From: Actinomycetes bacterium
GTDB lineage: Bacteria; Actinomycetota; Actinomycetes; Actinomycetales; Microbacteriaceae
NCBI GenBank assembly: GCA_023436775.1
Contig: JAEZHW010000042.1
Coordinates: 1-26,919 of the forward strand
Length of the DNA stretch: 26,919 nt
Direction: 5' to 3'
The stretch's first letter is position 1. Each line of letters opens with the position of its first letter. Shown piece by piece: positions 21,464-26,919 of this stretch. The notes beneath the pieces are model-generated. The model searched no databases. It was not told where the DNA came from and saw only the letters and a list, made by a program, of their open reading frames with translations. The position numbers and the translations under genes were made by a program.

Positions 21464-22033
21464 GTGGCTGAGCACGTCTTGCTGATTGCCGGCCCGATGG
21501 GGTCGGGAAAGACGACTGCGGTGCAGAGCCTCAGCGAGATCCCGGTGGTGAGTACCGAGGCACACAATAACGATCGTGCGCAGGCGGACAAGCTCACCAC
21601 CACCGTGGCACTGGACTACGGCGAGATCACGCTGAGCCCGGAGCACAAGCTGCGCATGTACGGTGTGCCCGGTCAGCGGCGCTTCTCGTTCATGTGGAAG
21701 ATCCTGCAGGAGCGCGCCGAAGGCTTGCTGCTGCTGGTCCACAATGACGCGCCAGACCCGGTGCCCACGGTCTTGGAGTACCTGGAAGATTTCCAGGATC
21801 TCATCCAGCGCGGAGCCGTGGCGATCGGTGTCACCCGAATGGAGCTGCTGCCCCGGCCGACGATTCCGATGTACGTCGAGGCGCTGCGTGCGGCATACCC
21901 GCACATCACCATTCCCGTCTTCAGCGTTGACGCGCGCGAGGCGGGGCAATTGCAAAAGATCTTGGTCGCGCTCGTCGCCGCGGTGGAAGCCACCGCGATG
22001 GTTGGTGCGGCCAATGAAGGAGCCCGTCGATGA
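21464..22033 (+). CDS. MglA-like small GTPase with degenerate motifs
   Basis: 189 residues. The P-loop is GPMGSGKTT (residues 10-18), followed by a switch-I-like TTTVALDYGE with the conserved Thr (45-47). The switch II region reads RMYGVPGQRRF (65-74): as in MglA, the Walker B Asp of DxxG is missing and PGQ is kept. The G4 motif, NKxD in true GTPases, is TRME (124-127), so guanine specificity is uncertain. The protein belongs to the small Ras-like GTPases that pair with Roadblock proteins in bacteria, such as MglA (polarity switch) and CvnD of Streptomyces conservons. The GTG at 21464 starts one base after the upstream stop. It overlaps the first Roadblock gene by four bases. Confidence 0.88.
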   Translation: MAEHVLLIAGPMGSGKTTAVQSLSEIPVVSTEAHNNDRAQADKLTTTVALDYGEITLSPEHKLRMYGVPGQRRFSFMWKILQERAEGLLLLVHNDAPDPVPTVLEYLEDFQDLIQRGAVAIGVTRMELLPRPTIPMYVEALRAAYPHITIPVFSVDAREAGQLQKILVALVAAVEATAMVGAANEGARR

Positions 22034-22464
22034 AGAAAGCACCCAGCATTCACCTCAACGAGGTCGCCGTCGAAGCGGCTACTGCATCGCTGCAGCAGCT
22101 GTCGGAGCAGGCGCGCTCGCTGAAGTATGCCGTGGTGATTACGGATGACGGGTTCGAGCTCGCACACTGGCCGACGTCGAAGTCGGCCAGCAACACTATG
22201 GCGAGCATGGTGTCCTCCATCCAGGCCCTGAGCGAGGCGGTCGCCCGTGAACTCGCAATGGGCGATAGCAGGTACGTAGTACTTGCCGTGGAAGAAGGAC
22301 AAATGGTCCAGTTACGAGTTCGAGGCCACCACATTGTGGTGGGGGCCGTCTTCGATGCTCTTGAGAACCTAGGTGTGGCTCTGAGGCTTTCGACGATGGC
22401 TGCAGAGTCGCTGGGGTCGGCGATCCCGACCGACCTCGAACTCGTCACTGGAGAAGATAGATGA
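22030..22464 (+). CDS. Roadblock/LC7 domain protein 1 (MglB-like)
   Basis: 144 residues. The Roadblock fold is visible from about residue 15: a long first helix (ATASLQQLSEQARSLKYA), strand VVITDDGFELAHW, a second helix (TMASMVSSIQALSEAVAREL), strands YVVLAVEEGQMVQLRVRG and HHIVVGAVFD, and a last helix (LGVALRLSTMAAESLGS). Roadblock proteins dimerise and act as GTPase-activating or scaffold partners of MglA-type GTPases. Gene overlap with the GTPase (ATGA, 22030-22033) supports a direct partnership. The ATG has GAAGGAG at 22016-22022 upstream. Its own TGA overlaps another ATG at 22461. Confidence 0.88.
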   Translation: MKKAPSIHLNEVAVEAATASLQQLSEQARSLKYAVVITDDGFELAHWPTSKSASNTMASMVSSIQALSEAVARELAMGDSRYVVLAVEEGQMVQLRVRGHHIVVGAVFDALENLGVALRLSTMAAESLGSAIPTDLELVTGEDR

Positions 22465-22541
22465 GCGGGCGACCTCGAAGAATCAAGCATCGGCCAATTG
22501 AACTCGATGCCATCGATACACAGAAAGTTGAGAAACGCGCC

Positions 22542-22901
22542 ATGGCAAATATCCCCGATTCACTGGACACGCTCGTAGCGATTGACGGAGCCGTTGCCGC
22601 CGCGCTGGTGGACAGCTCGACGGGCCTGGTCCTCGGCGGTGCCGGTAGCGGCATCGACCTGGAACTCGCCGCAGCTGGCAACACTGAGGTCGTCCGGGCG
22701 AAGCTGCGCACGATCGCTGCGCTTGGGCTGGACGAGTCGATCGAGGACATCCTCATCACGCTCTCGAGCCAGTTCCACGTGATCCGTCCGCTGGCCCAGA
22801 ATCCCGAGGTGTTCATCTACCTCGTCCTGGACAAGAAGAAGGCAAACCTCGCCCTGGCACGTATCAAGGTGAAGGACGTCGACGCACACCTCGAGCTGTA
22901 G
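22542..22901 (+). CDS. Roadblock/LC7-like protein 2
   Basis: 119 residues from the ATG at 22542: MANIPDSLDTLVAIDGAVAA, ALVDSSTGLVLGGAGSG, LELAAAGNTEVVRAKLRTIA, ALGLDESIEDILITLSSQFH, then VIRPLAQNPEVFIYLVLDKK and KANLALARIKVKDVDAHLEL. This is the compact Roadblock form found beside small GTPases in other bacteria. An ATG at 22461 in the same frame has a better RBS (GGAG) and overlaps the previous stop, but its extra 27 residues use codons unusual here (AGA, ATA-like A/T-rich) and do not look like the family, so 22542 is chosen. If 22461 is used the protein is 146 residues. A strong terminator ends the operon. Confidence 0.85.
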   Translation: MANIPDSLDTLVAIDGAVAAALVDSSTGLVLGGAGSGIDLELAAAGNTEVVRAKLRTIAALGLDESIEDILITLSSQFHVIRPLAQNPEVFIYLVLDKKKANLALARIKVKDVDAHLEL

Positions 22902-22916
22902 TCGACCAGTTCCCGA

Positions 22917-22953
22917 AACGGACGGCGCCGGTGCCTGACCGGCGCCGTCCGTT
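22917..22953 (+). terminator. Terminator of the GTPase/Roadblock operon
   Basis: A perfect 16-bp stem: AACGGACGGCGCCGGT (22917-22932) pairs with ACCGGCGCCGTCCGTT (22938-22953) around a GCCTG loop, 15 bases after the last stop. The A/T ends allow it to act in both directions, also against tRNA-Lys read-through. Confidence 0.9.
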
Positions 22954-23012
22954 CGTTGCACAGACGGAATCGGCAGCGGGCAGGTGCGGCGCAACGTTGT
23001 CACAGTGAGGAG

Positions 23013-23085
23013 TGGGCCCCGTGGGGCTCGAACCCACGACCCGCGGATTAAAAGTCCGATGCTCTACCAACTGAGCTAGAGGCCC
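23013..23085 (-). tRNA. tRNA-Lys (anticodon UUU)
   Basis: 73 nt cloverleaf on the minus strand. Acceptor arms GGGCCTC and GGGGCCC pair with one wobble; D arm GCTC-AGTTGGTA-GAGC; anticodon loop CTTTTAA gives UUU; T arm GTGGG-TTCGAGC-CCCAC. The discriminator is A and CCA is not encoded. The anticodon stem has four pairs plus a T-C mismatch at the top (27-43). A TAGAGT -10-like box lies nine bases upstream (23100-23095 on the minus strand). Confidence 0.95.
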
Positions 23086-23160
23086 CTGCCATCTACTCTA
23101 GTGCAGTGGCCGAGGCCGAAGAGGTGCTGTGACCGCCGTGACGCGCGCATCTTCGCCGCG

Positions 23161-23175
23161 TAGACTCGTCCGGTG
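23161..23175 (+). promoter_or_regulatory. -10 box and leaderless GTG start of the 23173 gene
   Basis: TAGACT (23161-23166) is followed by six bases and the GTG. There is no purine-rich RBS between them, so a leaderless mRNA is predicted. Confidence 0.5.
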
Positions 23176-23802
23176 CCTGCTGACTTTCCCCGTCCTGTTC
23201 GTGTGCCGGGAGTGCTGTTCGAGTATCTCCCCGGCGGCGAGGACCCGGCTGTGCTCAGTCGCATCGCGCACGAGAGCGCTCAGGCGCTGTTGAGCCGTGT
23301 TCGCAGCGAGCGCGACCCGGAAGTCCTTGAGCGACTGCTCAGCTATGTACAGACCCACGGAATCGACGCGATCGCGGAACTCTGGTCTGGTTCGCTGCCG
23401 GACAGCCTGCCCGGTGCGCTGTGGCGGATCTACCTGCTGCATACGATTATCCGCAAGGATCCTGACGGCGTGAGCGGCTTGTATCGCCTCGGCGTGGAGC
23501 AACTCCGCGGCATCGAGGAGGCGGTCGCTGGCGCTGCCGCTCCGACCGGTCCGGACGAGATCGTGCAACTTGCCGACCGCATTCTCCGTGGCGTCTTCGA
23601 GGGCGATTTTGCGATCGCGCTGGAGCGAGCCGCAGCCTTCAGTCGGATCGCAGCGGCTGGCTCGGCCCACCTCGCCGATCAGGCCGATGTGCGCTCGCCG
23701 GAGGAGGCGAAGGAGTTCACCACCACCGCGCTGCGCTTCACCCAGTACAGCGAGCACCTGGTTGCGGCGGCACGTCGCTGGCGAGTCGGCGGCCTGGACT
23801 AG
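23173..23802 (+). CDS. Conserved-looking soluble protein of unknown function
   Basis: 209 residues, predicted mostly helical, no signal peptide and no membrane segment. Notable stretches are HESAQALLSRVRSERDPEVL, DAIAELWSGSLPDSLPGALW, RIYLLHTIIRKDPDGVSGLY, IVQLADRILRGVFEGDFAIA and LERAAAFSRIAAAGSAHLAD. From memory, similar proteins of about 200 residues with an LPGALWRLY motif are widespread in actinobacteria and have no assigned function; I cannot confirm this here. No catalytic motif is seen. The GTG at 23173 is supported by the -10 box six bases upstream. It lies between tRNA-Lys (divergent) and the pst genes (convergent). Confidence 0.7.
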   Translation: MPADFPRPVRVPGVLFEYLPGGEDPAVLSRIAHESAQALLSRVRSERDPEVLERLLSYVQTHGIDAIAELWSGSLPDSLPGALWRIYLLHTIIRKDPDGVSGLYRLGVEQLRGIEEAVAGAAAPTGPDEIVQLADRILRGVFEGDFAIALERAAAFSRIAAAGSAHLADQADVRSPEEAKEFTTTALRFTQYSEHLVAAARRWRVGGLD

Positions 23803-23992
23803 CCACCGCGGCTGCGTTCCCTCCGGGAACTCTGGGACTTGGAGGAGCGCGGAACGAGCACACCCGGTCAGCCAGTATGATGGTCAGGCCGGGCCGCAGT
23901 AACCCCGGGCTCCAATATTCGCCGCTTCGAGCGGCCTCGCGCCGAGAGGCGTTCTGCGGCTCGGTGTATCTTTGCCCCGAATGGGCTGCGGC
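23803..23992. other. Convergent intergenic region with weak hairpins
   Basis: 190 bases between the 23173 gene and pstB. GTTCCC-TCC-GGGAAC (23816-23830) could end the plus-strand gene. GCCGCT-TCG-AGCGGC (23921-23935) could end pstB. TATGAT at 23876-23881 resembles a -10 box on the plus strand but has no -35 and no ORF after it. No gene is seen. Confidence 0.4.
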
Positions 23993-24772
23993 CTAGCCGA
24001 ATCGACCCGAGATGTAATCCTCGGTGGACTGCTGGGCGGGCTTCGAGAAGATGACATCGGTGTCGTCGTACTCGATCAGGGTGCCGGGCTTGCCGGTGCC
24101 AGCGATGTTGAAGAAGGCGGTTCGATCGCTGATTCGGCTGGCCTGCTGCATGTTGTGCGTCACGATCACGATCGTGTACTCCTGCTTGAGCTGCTCGATC
24201 AGGTCCTCGATGGCCAGGGTCGAGATTGGGTCCAGGGCCGAGCACGGCTCGTCCATCAGCAGGATGTCCGGCTGCACGGCGATGGCCCGCGCGATGCAGA
24301 GGCGCTGCTGCTGGCCACCGGACAGCGAGGATCCGGGCCGGTCGAGGCGATCCTTCACTTCCTTCCACAGGTTCGCGCCCTGCAGGGATCGCTCCACCAG
24401 CGCGTCCGCGTCACTGCGGGAGATGCGCCGGTTGTTCAGTGTGACCCCGGCGAGCACGTTGTCCCGAATGGACATCGTCGGGAACGGGTTCGGGCGCTGG
24501 AACACCATACCGATCTGGCGGCGCACCAGCACCGGGTCCACGCCTGGGGCGTACAGGTTGTTGCCGTCGACGAGCACCTCACCGTCCACCCAAGCGCCAG
24601 GAATGACCTCGTGCATTCGGTTCAGGGTGCGCAGGAAGGTGGACTTGCCGCACCCCGAAGGGCCGATGAACGCGGTGACAGTGCGAGGCTCGATGGTGAG
24701 CGTCACATCCTCAACCGCCTTGAACTTGGAGTAGTAGACGTCGAGGTTCTTGACTTCGATGCGCTTGGACAC
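23993..24772 (-). CDS. pstB: Phosphate ABC transporter ATP-binding protein
   Basis: 259 residues. The ATPase that drives high-affinity phosphate import with PstA, PstC and PstS. All motifs are intact: Walker A GPSGCGKST (residues about 33-41), the Q-loop in GMVFQRPNPFP, signature SLSGGQQQRLCIARAIA, Walker B ILLMDEPCSALDP and the H-loop TIVIVTHNMQQA. PNPFPTMSI and CSALDPIST are typical of PstB rather than other ABC proteins. The GTG at 24772 gives the family N-terminus MSKRIEVKNLDVYY, with AAGGA upstream on the minus strand. It follows pstA after 11 bases and ends the operon; phoU is not next to it. Confidence 0.97.
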   Translation of the reverse strand: MSKRIEVKNLDVYYSKFKAVEDVTLTIEPRTVTAFIGPSGCGKSTFLRTLNRMHEVIPGAWVDGEVLVDGNNLYAPGVDPVLVRRQIGMVFQRPNPFPTMSIRDNVLAGVTLNNRRISRSDADALVERSLQGANLWKEVKDRLDRPGSSLSGGQQQRLCIARAIAVQPDILLMDEPCSALDPISTLAIEDLIEQLKQEYTIVIVTHNMQQASRISDRTAFFNIAGTGKPGTLIEYDDTDVIFSKPAQQSTEDYISGRFG

Positions 24773-24783
24773 GTCGGGATTCC

Positions 24784-25869
24784 TTACCGCTGGGTCTTAG
24801 GGGCGAAGAACTTGGCGATCAGGCGCGCGCACAGGTTCAGCGCCATCACGATGATGATGAGGGTCAGGGCCGCGGCCCAGGCACGATCAAGGTAGGCCTC
24901 GAAGGGCACGCCCTGGTCCATGTAGCTGCGGTAGACGAACAGTGGCAGGGAGTTCATCCGGCCATCGAAGAGGTTGTAGTTCATGCTGGCGGTGAAGCCA
25001 GCAGTGACCAGCAGCGGCGCGGTTTCGCCGATGACGCGGGCGATGGACAGCATGATCCCGGTGGTGATGCCCGCGATTGAGGTCGGCAGGACCACCTTCA
25101 GCACGGTCAACCACTGCGGGACGCCCAAGGCGTAGGAGGCCTCGCGCAGTTCGTTCGGGACTAGCCGCAGCATCTCCTCGCTGGACCGGACAATCACCGG
25201 GATCATGAGCACGCTCAGTGCAATCGCGCCGATGAATCCGCTGCGCACGCCAGGCCCCAGCAGCAGCGCGAAGAGTGCATAGGCGAAGAGGCCGGCGACG
25301 ATCGATGGGATACCGGTCATTACGTCCACGATGAAGGTGATGCCGCGAGCCAGGGTGCCGCGGCCGTACTCGACCAGGTAGATCGCGGTGAGTAATCCAA
25401 TCGGCACCGAGATTACCGTCGCGGTCAGGGTCATCAGGACGGTACCGACGATGGCATGCAATGCACCGCCGCCTTCCCCGGTGACGTTGCGCATCGAATT
25501 CGTGAAGAACTCGGCGTCGAACCTGGCCAGGCCGGCCCCGACCGTGGTGATGGTGACGGAAATCAACGGGACCATCGCGATCAGAAACGCAGTGGTGACC
25601 AGCGCCGTCATCAGGCGGTCGACGGCACGGCGACGGCCCTCGACGATGCCAGACAGGGTGGTGAGCAGCACCAGGTGCAGCAGAGCTGCCACGACGACGA
25701 TGCCCGCCACCGGGACGCCGTCATCGGGGCCACTGGCGGTCGGCAGCACGATGAGGCATGCCAGGACGGTGGCGGCCAGGAGCGTGGCCCAGGGGGTGAG
25801 CTTCGGCAGTCGGCTCGCGGTCAGGGCGTTGCGGGCCCGGACGGCTTGGGTAGCGTGCAGGGTGCTCAT
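24784..25869 (-). CDS. pstA: Phosphate ABC transporter permease PstA
   Basis: 361 residues, longer than the usual ~280-300 because of an N-terminal extension with two extra membrane helices (TPWATLLAATVLACLIVLPT and VAGIVVVAALLHLVLLTTLS) before the standard six. The permease core begins at about residue 85 (ALVTTAFLIAMVPLISVTIT) and contains the cytoplasmic EAA loop LREASYALGVPQWLTVLKVV, which contacts PstB. VMTGIPSIVAGLFAYALF is typical of PstA. The ATG at 25869 overlaps the pstC stop by four bases (ATGA on the minus strand), so the two permeases are translationally coupled. Confidence 0.95.
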   Translation of the reverse strand: MSTLHATQAVRARNALTASRLPKLTPWATLLAATVLACLIVLPTASGPDDGVPVAGIVVVAALLHLVLLTTLSGIVEGRRRAVDRLMTALVTTAFLIAMVPLISVTITTVGAGLARFDAEFFTNSMRNVTGEGGGALHAIVGTVLMTLTATVISVPIGLLTAIYLVEYGRGTLARGITFIVDVMTGIPSIVAGLFAYALFALLLGPGVRSGFIGAIALSVLMIPVIVRSSEEMLRLVPNELREASYALGVPQWLTVLKVVLPTSIAGITTGIMLSIARVIGETAPLLVTAGFTASMNYNLFDGRMNSLPLFVYRSYMDQGVPFEAYLDRAWAAALTLIIIVMALNLCARLIAKFFAPKTQR

Positions 25870-26852
25870 GCGTTCGCTCCCGAGAAATCCTTACGCCGAT
25901 TGACGACCCAGCGGGCCAGAGCATTTACCGCGAAGGTGACCACGAACAGGATCAGGCCCGTCGCAATCAACACATTGATGTTCAGACCGTAGGACTCCGG
26001 GAACACCAGGGCGATATTCGCCGCGATCGTGGAAGGGTTCGCCGGGGTGAGCAGTTGGAAACTCACCGCGCCGGTTGCAGACAGCACCATCGCCACTGCC
26101 ATCGTCTCGCCAAGTGCCCGGCCAAGGCCCAGCATGGCGGCCGAGATGATGCCCGGGCGGCCAAAGGGGAGGACCGCGACCCGAATCATCTCCCAGCGGG
26201 TAGCGCCGAGGGCGAGGGCTGCTTCTTCATGCAGCACCGGTGTCTGCAAGAAGACCTCTCGGCAGATCGCGGTCATGATCGGCAGGACCATGACCGCGAG
26301 GACCAACGCCGCCGTGAGGATGGTGCGCCCAGTACTCGAGACTGGTCCGGCGAACAGCGGGATCCAACTGGCGTGCTGTTCGAGCCAGGCATAGATCGGC
26401 TGCACTGCCGGGGCGAGCACCAGAATGCCCCACAGGCCGAACACGACCGACGGCACCGCGGACAGCAGATCGACCACATAGCCCAGGGGTGTGGCGAGCT
26501 TGCGCGGTGCGTAGTGCGAGATGAACAATGCGATACCAATGGCCAGCGGTACTGAGATCAGGAGTGCTAAGAACGCAGCCCAGATCGTGCCGAACACCAG
26601 CGGTCCGACGTAGGACCAGAAGTCCTTACCTGCCAGCAGCGAGATGCCGTTCGGGTCGCTGAACATGCCGGGCAAGCCCTGGACGATCAGGAAGATCGCC
26701 ACCGCGGCCAGGGTGATCAGGATGATGGCGCCGGCGAAGAGTGCCGAGGCGGAAAACACGCGATCGCCGCGTCGCCGTGGCCGGTTCGGGCGCGTTGGCG
26801 GGGCGGCAGGCGCCGGCCTAGCGGCGGCCTCGGTGCTGACTGGACTGGTCAT
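25866..26852 (-). CDS. pstC: Phosphate ABC transporter permease PstC
   Basis: 328 residues. A Pro/Arg-rich cytosolic N-terminus (APAAPPTRPNRPRRRGDRVF) is followed by six membrane helices. PstC markers are FWSYVGPLVFGTIWAAFLAL, LGYVVDLLSAVPSVVFGLWG and the EAA loop HEEAALALGATRWEMIRVAV. The C-terminal ESYGLNINVLIATGLILFVV matches the family. The ATG at 26852 has AAGGAG on the minus strand, 12 bases upstream, a rather long spacing. It is the first gene of the operon inside the window; pstS would normally precede it beyond 26919. Confidence 0.95.
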   Translation of the reverse strand: MTSPVSTEAAARPAPAAPPTRPNRPRRRGDRVFSASALFAGAIILITLAAVAIFLIVQGLPGMFSDPNGISLLAGKDFWSYVGPLVFGTIWAAFLALLISVPLAIGIALFISHYAPRKLATPLGYVVDLLSAVPSVVFGLWGILVLAPAVQPIYAWLEQHASWIPLFAGPVSSTGRTILTAALVLAVMVLPIMTAICREVFLQTPVLHEEAALALGATRWEMIRVAVLPFGRPGIISAAMLGLGRALGETMAVAMVLSATGAVSFQLLTPANPSTIAANIALVFPESYGLNINVLIATGLILFVVTFAVNALARWVVNRRKDFSGANA

Positions 26853-26869
26853 CCGCGGGAGATGCTCCT

Positions 26870-26919
26870 TGGGGGAGGTGGGGGGGCGCGGCCGGGGGGG
26901 GGCGCCCGCGGGGGGGTAG
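26870..26919. other. Low-complexity G-rich contig end
   Basis: The last about 50 bases consist almost only of G on the plus strand, in runs of five to nine broken by short GC fragments. No coding frame or regulatory site can be trusted here. This looks like sequencing or assembly error at a contig end. Confidence 0.6.

Noticed and set aside
20117..22901. Calling the operon a standard Streptomyces-type conservon
   Set aside because: No histidine kinase is encoded, no protein is clearly DUF742, and there are two Roadblock proteins instead of one.
1..26919. CRISPR arrays, insertion sequences, prophage or attachment sites
   Set aside because: No regularly spaced direct repeats, transposase, integrase or tRNA-flanking duplication was seen. 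The tRNA-Lys 3' end has no repeated copy nearby.

Overview
The window looks like a chromosomal segment of a high-GC Gram-positive bacterium (Actinomycetota). Reasons: uniformly high GC, strong G/C third-position bias, many GTG starts, and the gene order sucD - DUF6350/PerM-like membrane protein - purN - purH, which I recall from actinobacterial chromosomes including the perM-purN-purH locus of Mycobacterium. I cannot place it below class level. There is no transposase, phage gene or CRISPR array, so this is mostly core-genome DNA with one accessory-looking operon.

Layout. 1-153: end of sucD with a terminator. 268-3756: perM-like, purN and purH, co-directional, ending in a bidirectional terminator shared with a convergent GNAT acetyltransferase (3806-4258). 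4415-5629: NADP-type icd. 5757-6161: a small flavin-binding split-barrel protein. 6308-7878: a small lipoprotein converging on a secreted amidase-like protein. 7887-8750: purU, divergent from a complete six-gene mrpA(B)CDEFG monovalent cation/proton antiporter operon (8884-15193). 15217-17514: a ZTP (pfl) riboswitch followed by glyA-folD. 17616-18091: dodecin and a 57-residue membrane protein. 18250-19269: nudC; 19288-19887: tag, convergent with it. 20117-22901: an operon of five proteins (2-TM protein, winged-helix-like protein, MglA-like GTPase, two Roadblock/LC7 proteins). 23013-23085: tRNA-Lys(UUU). 23173-23802: an unknown soluble protein. 23993-26852: pstC-pstA-pstB; pstS is expected beyond the right edge.

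How the genes fit together. Five genes (purN, purH, purU, glyA, folD) make, interconvert, consume or discharge one-carbon tetrahydrofolates. The riboswitch upstream of glyA-folD belongs to the class that senses ZTP/ZMP, the purine intermediate that accumulates when PurH lacks 10-formyl-THF. SucD and Icd are TCA-cycle enzymes. Mrp and Pst are membrane transport complexes.

The best candidate for an under-described system is the 20117-22901 operon. It has a small GTPase with MglA-like and further degenerate nucleotide-binding motifs, two Roadblock partners, a 2-TM anchor and a winged-helix-like protein, but no histidine kinase as in Streptomyces conservons. It is preceded by a promoter containing a perfect inverted repeat and by a possible 19-codon leader ORF. 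Other recurrent signals are TAnnnT -10 boxes six or seven bases before GTG starts (probable leaderless mRNAs), loss of zinc ligands in both NudC and Tag, and a shared, strand-symmetric -10 box between purU and mrpA. The last ~50 bases are poly-G-like and should not be trusted.
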